DNA of 64,000 nucleotides from Nemertoderma westbladi (Eukaryota; Xenacoelomorpha; Nemertodermatida; Nemertodermatidae), in NCBI GenBank assembly GCA_032718475.1, contig JAUCBJ010007705.1, forward strand, positions 1-64,000, in the 5' to 3' direction. The stretch's first letter is position 1. Each line of letters begins with the position of its first letter. Shown here piece by piece: positions 29,690 through 42,100 of this stretch. Below the pieces are notes generated by a model. That model did not search any database and had not been told where the DNA came from. It saw only the letters and a list, made by a program, of their open reading frames with translations. A program made the translations under genes and the position numbers.

Positions 29690-30730
29690 TAGAATACCTG
29701 ACCTGAGTCTCTAGCCTGTTTACGGTTAAATATGTTAATTCAAGACTACCGTTAGTTATTAGTGATAGGACCGTTTCTGTCTGTTTAACTGAGCCTCGTG
29801 CTGCGCGAAGGCCCCACGGACGTGTATGTATCCCGTTGTGGGTAACTTTCCTTAACAACCAAAAGCCTAATTATTATGAACTTCTAAGCTTTTAATCGCC
29901 CAATCAATTCTATATACAATTTACATATTGATTGAATGTTTGTATGCAGCCAGTAAATCCGTTAGTTGCGGCTTTATATTTGCTAAGCTCCTGCCTGTTC
30001 AAGTAATGTTTTCTGTAATCAGTTCCCTCAATTTAGTGATAAAATATTAATAACACATAATTTGTTATTTAATATTTCATAAATCAGTTAATACTGTACG
30101 TTGATGAAAATGTCCTCTTTAAATTTAGTTCTATAGCTTTTGTCTCAATAAAGTAATAATTGTTAATAGCCTTTTATTTACGATACTACCCACACGCACA
30201 TGCGATTCAATGCACAACAACCCTGTTTGAAAGGTTCACCATAAATGAGTGATTTCATTCTCTCTCATAGTCGCTTTTACCGCGTTACTACTGGTTTTTT
30301 TTTATCAAATTTATGATTTATAATGGGCCTATTATATTTTATGTGGTTTTCATCGCAGTTATGGGGTATTCCTGGGACCACAAATCAAATTAAAGGACTT
30401 TCGAAACCTGTAAGAAAGGAAATATTGGATCTTTGATTTAGCAAAAAAATTTGGCGGCTCCCAAATTGTTTTATATTTTATTATTTGCCAACCCATCCGA
30501 GGAGGGATTGATGTGGTTAATTTAAGTCAAATATATCTTTATAAGTAACTATAGTAGTAACTATATAAGTATAAAAGTACGATAAGTAGAAAATTCATTT
30601 AAATCTCAGTTATTATTTTTGTTGGAAGAGCAAAAGTGTGAATTATGTGAACAACATAATTAAATATTAGTTATTACTCCATAATTTCCTTCAAAGCACC
30701 TACGTTTCAATCTAAATTTTATGACCGACT
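29690..30730. other. Intron 2 sequence adjacent to exon 2
   Basis: AT-rich, no gene or recognised repeat. One short open frame (29649-29858) has no features. Confidence 0.4.
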
Positions 30731-30738
30731 TATCTTAC

Positions 30739-31110
30739 CTGACGTTTTGATTTGTACAACATGTAAAACACGTATCCATAGCAACCAAGCATTGAAAATA
30801 TTGGAAATAACCCCATTGCGATTACAACAACTGGGTAGTCTGGGTCACAGCTGACAAACTGGTAGCTGCAGCTGTCGACCATTCGGGCTCCGTAAACGTT
30901 GCCGGGGTTAGCCAGCAGCCCATTCGATATTGTAATACCAGCAACTGTTGCAGATATCCAAATACAAACGCAAGTGATGGAACACGCCCTGATTCCGAAT
31001 CGGCTAGCGGTTGCTATTGGAAACCGTACTGAAAACATGCGATGCCAGCTCATCGTTGTTAATGTAAATATTGAAGTTATACAAGTGATGCAAACAGCGA
31101 TGCAGAAGAT
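30739..31110 (-). CDS. GPCR exon 2: TM3, TM4, TM5
   Basis: The exon encodes residues 97-220. TM3 (about 95-117) ends in SWHRMFSV, so the usual DRY triplet at 3.49-3.51 reads His-Arg-Met, with only R120 conserved. TM4 carries W147 (position 4.50). Extracellular loop 2 has C177 and C184, either of which could pair with C95. TM5 (about 190-215) has P199 (5.50) in LFPIF. A basic stretch, KSKRQ, leads into intracellular loop 3. The acceptor is a TTTCAG at 31111-31116 read on the minus strand, and the donor is CAG|GTAAGA at 30739/30738. The exon is 372 bases, exactly 124 codons, and both ends are phase 0, so it joins its neighbours without a frame change. Confidence 0.85.
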
Positions 31111-31195
31111 CTGAAAGATTAATTAGTATATTTGTTGTTATAGCTACTCGTGGCAAATCGAATACCTGCAGTCTTAATTTGTGATAATTCAACAG

Positions 31196-32245
31196 ACTGA
31201 TTGGTTGGTTATTGAAGTCAAGAATCAATACCGGATTGGTTGGTTATATAAGTCCAGCCTAGAGACTTGATTGGTTCGTTATATAAGGCCAGGCTCGAGA
31301 CCTGATTGGTTGGTTATATAAGTCCAGGCTCGAGACCTGATTGGTTGGTTATATAAGTCCAGCCTAGAGACTTGATTGGTTGGTTATATAACTCCAGGCT
31401 CGAGACCTGATTGGTTAGTAATATAAGTCCAGACTCGAGACGTGATTGGTTGGTTATATAACTCCAGGCTCGAGACCTGATTGGTTAGTAATATAAGTCC
31501 AGACTCGAGACGTGATTGGTTAGTAATATAAGTCCAGCCTAGAGACCTGATTGGTTGGTTATATAACTCCAGGCTCGAGACCTGATTGGTTAGTAATATA
31601 AGTCCAGACTCGAGACGTGATTGGTTGGTAATATAAGTCCAGCCTAGAGACCTGATTGGTTGGTTATATAACTCCAGGCTCGAGACCTGATTGGTTAGTA
31701 ATATAAGTCCAGACTCGAGACGTGATTGGTTGGTAATATAAGTACAGCCTAGAGACCTGATTGGTTGGTTATATAACTCCAGGCTCGAGACCTGATTGGT
31801 TAGTAATATAAGTCCAGACTCGAGACGTGATTGGTTGGTAATATAAGTCCAGCCTAGAGACCTGATTGGTTGGTTATATAACTCCAGGCTCGAGACCTGA
31901 TTGGTTAGTAATATAAGTCCAGACTCGAGACGTGATTGGTTGGTAATATAAGTACAGCCTAGAGACCTGATTGGTTGGTTATATAAGTCCAGGCTCGAGA
32001 CCTGATTGGTTAGTAATATAAGTCCAGACTCGAGACGTGATTGGTTGGTAATATAAGTCCAGCCTAGAGACCTGATTGGTTGGTTATATAACTCCAGGCT
32101 CGAGACCTGATTGGTTAGTAATATAAGTCGAGACACGAGACGTGATTGGTTAGTAATATAAGGCCAGGCTCGAGACCTGATTGGTTAGTAATATAAGTCC
32201 AGACTCGAGACCTGATTGGTTGGTTATATAAGAACAGGCTCGAGA
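31196..32245. repeat. 35-bp minisatellite with 105-bp higher-order units
   Basis: About 30 monomers of 35 bp with consensus GATTGGTTrGTwATATAA plus GTCCAGrCTCGAGACsT. In the central part three monomer types alternate regularly (one with TGGTTATATAACTCCAGGCTC, one with TAGTAATATAAGTCCAGACTC, one with TAATATAAGTCCAGCCTAG), giving a 105-bp higher-order unit. Because 105 is a multiple of three, it produces an apparent 250-codon open frame on the minus strand (31384-32136) that is not a gene. Confidence 0.9.
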
Positions 32246-32990
32246 TAAACAAAAAATATTTTTTTTCATATCCTTTTACGGACTCCGTATGAACTGCGAA
32301 TTTAGAATGTTAAAACATTAAAATAGAATAAAGCTCTAAAAAAGCTAATAACAAGCTTAAAAAATCTAAGACGCACTAAAAACCTCATATAAAAAGCTGG
32401 GTCGAATATGGATAAGACATAAAAGTTCTAGAAATTTAATTTGCAGTTTGCACATTATTCTAACTTTGGGATTAATTTCTGAAAAAGTAAGTACCGTATG
32501 CCAGTAAACCATATCACTCAAAAACAACAATTAAGATAAGCCAATTATCTATGCTAGAACATTCATATTACTTTTCCAATGGATAGAAGAATAGCAAATC
32601 TTTTATAACAGCTTATGACAAAGCTTGAAGCGAAAAATGGCTTGAAAAATGCAAAAAAAGATCAGAAGCGGGCCTATATAGGACTGGAATAATGATACAA
32701 CCACCAGGCTGCTGAACATGGTTTATGGAATATGATAAAATGGTCACTTAGCATACGAGGTATTGTACAATAACCTTTGGAGTTACATTTTGTTTTACAA
32801 AAAAAGCACTAATGTGCTGGCACGAGTTTAAGTGTTGTTGGAAACTATTATTGTTGAACTTATCGTCTAATCAGCATCATCTTGTTTTATGGTTAAAGGG
32901 AACGGGGAGGTCTGCCAATCAAGTCATTCCTGGGAGGTATGCGCAAGGCAACTACTACTCTCGAGGCGAGCAACGCATCCTAACGATAGA
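32246..32990. other. Intron 1 sequence, no gene seen
   Basis: AT-rich with nothing recognised until a CTACTACTACTACTGCTACTAG array that begins the next LINE A copy. Confidence 0.4.
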
Positions 32991-32992
32991 TC

Positions 32993-33693
32993 TACTACTA
33001 CTACTGCTACTAGAATCGGCATGCTGCATTGCAGCTACATTTTTAAGAATGCTGTGCCGACTTGTCGACAAAATTGCGCCGCCACAACTCGCTATCACCC
33101 ATGACATTTGCTAGATCATCCGCATCTTCAAGGCCAGTGTCCTTTAAGATGCGTCTCAAGAAAGTCATGGGCTGTCCACCATGCTTATTCACTCCATGAG
33201 GCTGCCAAAGTACAAGATTATGCACTGGCTGGTCCTCACGGCAAAAGCAATGTCCTGCAAAGCGGAGGCGGCTTTGTTCTATTTTCAAGATTGGGGGAAC
33301 CAATAAGACACCACCAATGTTATATAGTGACTGGTTGGAGATGTGTGCATTGTACTTGACACAATGAACCCGGAGTAGCATTCTTGTGAATGTGCCATCC
33401 AGAGATTTGGTGACCTCAGCAGTTAGAGCCCAGCATGGACTCCCGTAGAGGAGTACTGGAACTACTGCTGCTCTAAATAATCGGACCTTAAGTTTCCGAT
33501 TAATTCTCGGTGACTTCCAAATCCTGGAAAGCCTATTCAAGGCTGCCCATGCCTTTTCCTTACGTATTCTAAGGTCCTCACCTGACTTCCGGATCCCAGG
33601 TAACAGAAGTCGTCCACATGTTCAAGCATACCATCTTTTGAGCTTATGGTCATCCGATCAGAGACTTGCTGAGGACTTTCAAAGTTAACTGTC
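32993..33693 (-). mobile_element. LINE A copy A5, 5'-truncated
   Basis: About 700 bp of LINE A 3' end, TAC-type tail at 32993-33010. It encodes LSRIWKSPRINRKLKVRLFR through MGDSELWRRNF, with an upstream frameshift near 33540-33600 and a short deletion. It ends at AACTGTCAT where LINE similarity stops. It is the most diverged of the LINE A copies. Confidence 0.8.
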
Positions 33694-33699
33694 ATATCG

Positions 33700-34261
33700 A
33701 TACGTGAGATCGATACTGTAGATGGCGAGCAAATACTAACAATTAACTTCGAAAGATCGATTTTCACACCACTGACTTTCCATATGCCCCTCAGAATAAA
33801 TTTTACCGTCAAGCCTTGAAGTTGATTAGTGAAACTTATTTAACTTTACCAAACTCCCACCAACTCCCAATTATTATCCTGGGATTTTCTATTTAAATGA
33901 GATAATGATTATTGTATTGAACTTCAATCTGTATTATTAAGAAATCTTCTACATCTAATAAATTAATACGGTAGGCCCCAGGTGTTTTATTCTAATCTTT
34001 TTATCTAATTATAAAGTATTGTCGGTACACGTTCGTGGGGCATTCGCCCAGCACGATTCACAGTTACTGAGAAGCCGTATTCAGAATTCTTGTTTGTATT
34101 TATCCTTGTTTTTATTAAAAGTCTGAAACTACCGGTACAGACTGTAATGTTCTTGGTTCTTAGTATAATAAAATATTGCAATGTACAGAAACAAACAGAA
34201 CACAATAATGATAATAATAAGCCTAGCGACTTCAGTACTGTGTACACTGATCAGTTGTACA
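33700..34261. other. Intron 1 sequence, no gene seen
   Basis: No element recognised. A short palindromic run ATCGATACGTGAGATCGATA occurs near 33695-33717. Confidence 0.35.
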
Positions 34262-35741
34262 TAGATAGATAGATTTATTTATACATTATGTAAAAACAAC
34301 AACAAATACACCAAACAATGTACCGGTATAAAGGTATTGTCCAACATAACATATAGGATTACCCCTAAAGCTTTTCAGCTTTTTTCCAAGGGGCTCCTTT
34401 ATGTTACTTGGTTACAAATACAATATTACACTACGCTAACCTAAAACCAATATAAAACGTAATTACACTATGTACATGTACAACTTTACCGAGAGCGTGA
34501 CAATGTCCGACTCAACGATAAAGATGTAATGTACAGAACAATTTATTATAAAACGTAATTACAGTATAAATAGTAAATAATTAATAAACTAATAATTTAC
34601 TGTAGGACTATTGTACCTATTTTTACATTGCACATGGAGGTAAGATTTAACTGCAGATTTAAAAGAATGTTGATTATTTAGGTTTTTAATTTCATTAGGC
34701 AGAGCGTTCCAATTTTTTATGCCGTTAAAAAAGAAAGTATCAGATTCAAAGGATTTACAATTCGGGAGGTAGAAGTTTGAAGCACTAGCTCTGGTACTGT
34801 AAGAGTGTGTATCGCGTACTCTGTTGAATTTTTGTTTTAGGTAATTGGGACATTTACCATTATACACTTTATGCACATGGTTAAGGCGTAGCTGCTTAAC
34901 TCTACTATCTAAGTTAAAGTAAGTAAAAGTAAAGTAAATTTTCTTCGGCCACTAGGCCAGGGATTACGCACAAAGTCTAACGACTTATTTCCAGTGCGGT
35001 CCCCCCAGAACTTTACTCCCCAGAGGAAACTCTAGTACTCATTTAGCTACACTTAAGGATGCAAGTCAGAGATGAGCCCTGGCTGGTCCCTTTAAAGCAT
35101 TCGTGCCGAAACGAAAACTGCCCTGGCCCATGTGAGGATCGAACCCACGACCTACAGGGGATGTGAATTCAATGCAACCACTACACCAAGGTGGAACCTC
35201 AAGTTAAGTTGTCCATTTTCTTTAATAAATCGTACTACTTTATTCTGAGCTACTTGTAATTTACATTTAAGCTGTTTGGTTAAGCCTTCATACCAAGAAG
35301 AGCATGCATAGTCCATGTGACACTGTATTAAAGAAGAGCAAAGTAACTTGCGGGAGTCGGTGTTAAAACTATTTTTTATTTTTGTATAGAAACCTAAGCC
35401 TACTGTTAACTTTCGAAAAAAATATTTTTCACTGTACTTTCTCCTGATAAGCAGTTATCCAATGTGGCGCCTAAATATTTAACTTCCTTTTTATTTTCAA
35501 TCTTATGTCAATTACTAGTGACTTCAAACTTAGTTACCTTCTTTAACTTTCTTTTGGAACCAAATAAAATACTTTCAGTCTTACCGTAGTGAATGGATAG
35601 CTTATTATCAACCAACCACTCATTACAGGATTCTAGAACTGCACTTAACTTTTGGGAAATATGGATAGGATCTTTATGAGAGAAAATAAGAGCACTGTCG
35701 TCGGCATATAAAATGAGTTTAAAATCGGGATCTATACTACT
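34262..35741 (-). mobile_element. LINE D, 3' half
   Basis: Degraded LINE of a fourth family. The minus strand encodes FKLILYADDSALIFSHKD (RT catalytic box with both Asp, about 35700) and the C-terminal segment SYSTRASASNFYLPNCKSFE with NWNALPNEIK. The 3' end has a short (ATCT)n array at 34262-34275. A SINE is inserted at 34918-35200. At 35741 the element is broken by the giant LTR retrotransposon and continues at 59411. Confidence 0.8.
34918..35200 (-). mobile_element. tRNA-derived SINE in LINE D
   Basis: Read on the minus strand, the 5' end has pol III promoter boxes: A box TGGTGTAGTGG and B box GGTTCGATCC with tRNA-like spacing. A body of about 200 bp follows, then an A/T-rich tail with TTTACTT repeats. 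It is flanked by AAGTTAA on both sides (34911-34917 and 35201-35207), a clean 7-bp target duplication. The parental tRNA and the SINE family were not identified. Confidence 0.8.
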
Positions 35742-37952
35742 TGTTACGGTATATGGCGCTGTATCCACAGTATTAGTCCATTATGCAGTATTAGTCCATT
35801 ATGCAGTATGCAGTATTAGTCCATTATGCAGTATGCAGTATTAGTCCGTTATACTGTACGTAATATTAGTCCGTTGTGCAGTATAATTATTTAGATAAGG
35901 CGCAGTGTGGTGACATTTAGGTAAGGAAGTTAAAACGCCCATATATTTTGCATCCATTCATTTGTATAGTATGTAGCCCTACCTACGTAATTTTGTATTA
36001 GGATATATGTAGATAGTTCCAGGGTAGCGAGTTTACTCGGACCCTGGATTTTGTGCTTGCTGATATTAGTTTGATAGGGCTAGCATATAGGGACGCTGTC
36101 CTGGCCATTCAGCAGCCAGAGACGTGATCCATTACCATATATGGTAATAATTTGAGGGCATAGGGCTACAATCCGGCCTCCTTATTGGATTAACTGCTTC
36201 CAGGTTGGTCTAATGCTAGCATGGACTGGAGAGCCAATAGGAGAGCGATTGAGTCACCCTATTGCATCATCCCACCCGGATCACCTATAAATTGGCGGTG
36301 TGCCGGTAGAGCCTGTTCGATCTGTTCAACCTGTTACGTTACAATTTACTTGCTGAGCTGTCTCTAATTTGTATTAGGATATCGTACTTTCTGCAATTTG
36401 CTAATTTGATTAATTTCGTGAGATGATTTGCTAGTGCGATTACTTTGCTTGTGTTTCTCAATAATTCCTTCGATTACTGCAAATTACAATCGAACTATGA
36501 TTTCTACCTTTGATTGATGGTTCTATGTGATTCCTTTCTGCGCAATAATCCCAAGGGATTCCTGAGACTGTCAGACTTTGTGATTTGCATGCGCCGCTAC
36601 GGTAGCTATTAGCGTAATGGAGGGCTAAGGCGCCAGCGGGCGGTGGGCACATCGGGGGGTTGGGCGACTAAGGGAGAGCGGAGGATTCAAAGCGAGCAAC
36701 GCTGGCGTGGGGTCACCGTTGCGGTCGGGAAGTTAACGTCGTGGTACGCAGACCAATCGCCGGTACAGTAGTTAGGGGGCTGATGATCCAGGTTTCGTCT
36801 CTATTTAGTATTAGGGGGGCGGGAATCAGGTTAGTTAGGAGTCCTATATGTACCCGGGAGAGGCCTGCACGTATCAAAACGTTTCGAGCGTTGAGCGTAT
36901 AGTACGAATAGTGAGTCGCATAATTGTGAGCTATACAGTAGTTAACTGCATAATTGCGAACTGTGATTGCTGACGCTGATTGGTGTGTTACTGAAGTGTG
37001 CCTATGATTGTGAATGTTTAGGTAGGCGCTCTTTCTCTTTGATTGATTTCTATTTCTTAGTTACAACAATTAGTTACTGATTAGGTCAAAGTAATATGGC
37101 AATTTAGGCTATTACTAGCGAAACCTGTTGCGTGATAAATTAGAATTACGTATTCTGGAACTCTTAGTAATTAGTACGCTGTTAAATATTTGTGACTGTA
37201 ATTGATTAGCAAAATTAAGAATTAGTACGCAGCATAGCGGAGAGTAGCTAAAGTAATAATTAGAGTACTGTAAACTATTCACGCTGAGCGGTTATTTGTA
37301 TTAGCGGGCAATCAGCTAGAACGCACTATTCGGCACGCACGAAACGCTAGTGATTTGCTGGCCTAAAGCCAGCTGCAGGCAATTTTAGACCCGGAGTGGT
37401 ACTATCCACGAGAGACAATTACTGTACCATTTTTGATATTTTAAATATTCTCGCATTCACACATTACGTTAGAGAAACCCCAGTATTCGCGATTAGAAAG
37501 ACGTAGGTAATAGCGTGCTTTAATAAGTGATAGAATTAGGCGTAAGAATACTCTGAGTGCAAGGCCTCTCGCACTCGTCTTAAGTAAGCTTAGGGAGCCG
37601 ACTCGGGTTTATTGTTTTGGTTATTCCCGCGTGGCTCATAGATTCGAACAGTTAGCTCTCTATTGAGCAATCGGTAGAGAAAGGAACAAGCGATTTTGCA
37701 GGAGTTGTGTAAATTTAGTAAATATATTAGCGGACGGCAGATTAGCGCCATCTAACGGTAAGTAGCGGTTTTGTATTTAGCAACCCTTACAATTTAGTAA
37801 TATCACGCTCCTGAGCCCCTTTACTTAACAGTAGAGCAGTCTTTGTGTCTTATTGGTTAGACGAGAACTTATTAGGTTGGCAGAAGGATATTAACGGGTA
37901 TTGGTCTGTTCAACAGTTCTGCTGTTAGTATAGAGGTCGCGGTTGTTTATCA
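35742..37952 (+). repeat. 5' LTR of the giant BEL/Pao element
   Basis: 2211 bp, TG...CA. The first 150 bases contain tandem AGTATTAGTCCATTATGC units. It should hold promoter and polyadenylation signals, but no convincing TATA box or start could be assigned. The 64-codon antisense frame here is repeated in the other LTR and is not a gene. Confidence 0.9.
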
Positions 37953-39188
37953 CTGATACGTGTTTTGTTTTGCTGTACTGCGTACAGTAAATACGAATTT
38001 AGATTACAGTATTAGGTACTGTACTGCGTACGGTGAGACATAGAGTATTCTTAGGCTGATTAGTAGTATCATAGTATTAGGCAATAAATTGGAGCACGTG
38101 ATCGTCTGCTGTAGGCTATAGGCTAGCGTACAGTAAGACATTGAGTATATTCCTTTAGGCTGTTAGTTTAGATTACTGTATTCACTGGCTGCGTACACTA
38201 GTACAGTAGTACATTAGGCTGATTGCTGTTACTGCGTACGGTAGAAGGACATTTGTTTGCCGTACCACACACAGTATCATTAGGCTGTTAGGTTGGTGTA
38301 CTGTTTTACTTACTGTGCTGCATACAGTGAATGTACGGTAGTGCGTTTTGCTAATTGCGAATACAGCAGTTCCTTAGGCCTTCGGGCAAACTGTAATTAG
38401 AAAGTTTTTTGAAAATTATTAGCTAGGTTTGCGAGAATTCAGTTTCGGTCAAAATTATTTTGTAAAATTCTAGAGTTTTGTACCGGTATGTTAGGTAACC
38501 GCTTAGTTATTTTATACCATCTGGAGATACATGGCAAGACGGAACTTCTGAGTTTGGGGTTCGTGTGGGTCTGCGGGTTCGGTTTGCAATCAGCGAAGGA
38601 TCTGAATCTTTGGACGCGGACGTGGAATCTCACAGCAAACAAGGTTAGTTGTTCTGTTGGCACCAGTGTGTTTGTGGAAGCAGTAAAAAATTATCGGTTG
38701 TTTAACTGCGAAGCTGAACTCAATTTATTAGTTAGGATATTTAGGTTTAGCCGGCCATGGTTTTTGAATCGCTCAAGTTAGAGAGAGAGTTAGAGAGAGT
38801 CGCAACCCGAAGATGTAGCCACGCGCTAGTGGATACATATAATATTTGAAACTAAAATTACGTTGATTAGAGCTATACATATAAAATTAGAAATATTCGG
38901 GCGGCAAGTTTATTTTGAATATTTTGTATTAGATTCAGAGTTATTTTGTGCTATACCGGTATTTAATACTATATAGTAGCTATATAATAATATTTTTGTT
39001 TAAATATTGTGCTAGTATTTGCTATAACTATATACCCCATTAAATTCACAATATTGCATTGCGAATTTATTTGACATTTGGACCAACTGATTATTTGACA
39101 AATAATTTGACCGTATTTTCGGTTAAATTATAATTATATCTCGAACTTTTGCGAGATTTTTGCCGGAATGCAAAACATTATTTAGACT
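37953..39188 (+). promoter_or_regulatory. Leader of the giant element
   Basis: 1.24 kb between LTR and gag, non-coding. It has repeated GTACTGTACTGCGTACGGT-like motifs around 37970-38350. No primer-binding site matching a known tRNA was recognised directly after the LTR. Confidence 0.5.
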
Positions 39189-42100
39189 ATGAGTGTCTCA
39201 GACAAAGAGGCACTAGAGGACAGCTATGAGACGGCGGCTGGACCGCCGACTGACGATAGCGTAAATATTACTGTTGACGACAATGCCGACTATGACGACG
39301 CAGCGAGCGACGCTGACGTAAGTGAACAGGAGGACGAGACAGTGACTAGTGAGGAAGAAGAACAACCTCAAGTAATAGTATTAGGATTCCCTACCGCTAC
39401 TGTAAGGAAGGATTGTACAGCAACCCGGACAGAGGTGAGTGATAGGGAGGGTAGTGTAGCAGAAGCGAGAGCCCGGAGCCCGGTTACCAGACCTGTGGGT
39501 ATGGTAAGTGCCGTGGTCCCGACGGCTGTAAGGAGTACCCGTAGTTCCCGAAATAATCCTTCAAGTCCACCGAGTGTAAGTCAGGTAAGCGAGAGAGAAC
39601 TTGACATCGCGATAAAGAAGAAACTTCGCGCGCACGCCGGACATATAACCCGGACGACGGACAAGGTAAGGAAGATGTTAGCTGACTCAGGTAACATCGG
39701 GAGGGTAGAGTTAGTAGAGATTAGAAGAGGATATAACTCAGCGTTATTCAAGCAGACGGAGGAGCTTGCAGTCCTAGCGAAGAAGGCAGTAGAGTCTCAG
39801 TCGAGCGACGTGGCGACGAGGATTTACGACAAGGTTTTAGCAGCCTTGTTGGAGCACCGCGAGTTATCAGAGCGACTTCGACGAGTTAGGACGGAGAACT
39901 GGCTGCTATGGGCATCACAAGCGCAGGCGACTCAGGTGAGTGATGCAGAGTTGAGAGACTTAGTGGAGCGAGAAGAGATCCAGGACAAGGAAGAGCGGCG
40001 TTATCAGAGGGAAGTTACTAGCTGGCTGATGCAGAATGGAGTGGTGGTACCAGGTCAGGTGCTACCGACGACGGAGAACATTCAACAGAGGACGTTAACT
40101 CCACCCGACGATGCATCTAGAGACAGCGGCGATTCCCAGGTTAGTCACGCGCGAGGTAAGGTAATATGTGCTAGATCCCTTGTTTCTCACAACTCGGCGG
40201 AGGAGAGAAGACGCCGACTAGACGAACAGCAGGCGGAAGTTTTGCGTGCACAGGAAGCACGGAAGGAAGCCGAGCGGGAACGGGAGCGCACACGTAAGTT
40301 GGACGCAGAGTTACGAGAGTTGGAAGAGATAAGTAAGCGCGAGCGAGCGGAACGCGAGCAAAGGGAACGTGAACTCCAAGCCGAGCGCGAGCGCGAGGAA
40401 CTCGAATGCGAACAGAGAGAACGCGAACTCCAACTCGAATGCGAACGGGAAGCGAAGAAACGCGAACTCCAACTTGAATGCGAACGGGAAGCGAAGAAAC
40501 GCGAACTCCAACTCGAACGCGAACAGGAAGCGAAGAAACGCGAACTCCAAGCCGAACGCGAGCGTAAGAAACTCGATCGTGAACAGAAGGAGCGCGAGCT
40601 TCAACTCGAACGCGGACGCAAGGAACGCGAACTCGAGATCGAGAAAAGAAGACGCGCATTGTATGAAGAAAGGTCGCGAGTGGAAGAAGAGGGCACAGCG
40701 AGACGAGCGAGGGAAGAAGAAGAGCGTAAACTGGCGCAGTTGGAAAGTGCGAGATTAAGTTTAGAGAGCGAAGAACGGACTAGGAAGGCGAACGAAATCG
40801 CCGAGAAGGGGGTGCGAATGCTCGAAGAATGTGGGGCGAGTGTGGGGACAGAGTTGCGAGAACTGTTCGCACTGCAGAAGGCCGAACAGGAAGCGAGAAC
40901 TCCGACCATACGCGAGTCGACGACGACCAGAATTCCTATACCCGGTCCAGCTATTACGAGTACACGGATCGCTAAACCATTCTCTACATATCGCACGCCA
41001 GTTGGTATTAGTGCTTCACCCATCGCCCAGGATCTACGTCATCGGAACGCCGCACCACTGTATACCGAACGAGACAACGGAGAATTTAGAGAAGAAACTC
41101 CGACGGGCCGAGTATTTGGCGAACCGAACCCGCGGGTTTGGAATACGCGGACGGAGCGCCGACCCAGTTCGACGGAGAACTTCCGGGTTAAACCGGAAGA
41201 GGGATCATATGAGAGACAGCGGATTACTCAGATAGAGCCGACTATACAACAGAACCCTAGCCAGGAATTTATTACGAGGGATGAGTTAAGTGCTAGTTTA
41301 GTGCAAGCTATATCGCCACACATCCAACCTATAACGGACATGCTTAGCAACCTACGGTTAAAGGAAGCAGCCCAGGTAAGAAGTAATTCTAATCCCAGCA
41401 GGCCTGAGTTAAATAAAGTCCAGCCTAGTCAACGAGTACGCATATCGGAGGAGACTATATCACATAGACCTCAGGTAAGGACGCCTGTCCCGAACATCTC
41501 TAATCCCAATTTCGAAAATTCGGCCGAGAAATTTATTCAGGATGCTTGGGTCAGGGCCTCGGCGCGCAAACCATCGCGAGCGCTAAGGACTGACACCGAG
41601 TCAAGCGATGAAGAGGAAGACATGAGACGTCAGAAGTCCCGAAACTATAAGGAAAGAAGGACCGACGCGGAGCAGGTAAGTTGGAACCACCGGGAAAGGA
41701 CCAGACTTAACAACCCTGCGGAACTAAACCATTTGTTAACCCGGAACGACGCAACCCTTAGGGACATAGGTAAGTTTGCTGCTAGGCAAGGACTGCCGAC
41801 GCAACAACCCCAGAAGTTTATGGGTAACCATAAGCACTGGAGGACCTTTAAAACCTATGTCGACGAGCAGCTAACCAACAGCACCTTTACTCCCAACGAG
41901 AAGTTCAACTATTTGCTTCAGATGCTCCATCGAGAACCTAGAGCCATTGCTGACAACTTCGTCGGCAATGAAAGAGCATTCGAGTTAGCGATGAAGACGC
42001 TTAGTGACATCTACGGGAATAAAACCAAGATGGCGCAGTCGATAGTAGAAGACTTGGGTAAGGGCGGAAGGATTACAACTCCGTTAGAGCTGTTGAACTT

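Noticed and set aside
31384-32136. 250-codon ORF on the minus strand
   Set aside because: Produced entirely by the 35-bp minisatellite; repetitive protein follows the 105-bp unit.
36458-36652. 64-codon ORF identical at 57911-58105
   Set aside because: It is in both LTRs of the giant element, antisense; identity reflects LTR duplication, not a gene pair.
40171-40659. Antisense ORFs over the giant gag coiled-coil region
   Set aside because: Shadow of the Arg/Glu-rich repeat in the sense frame.
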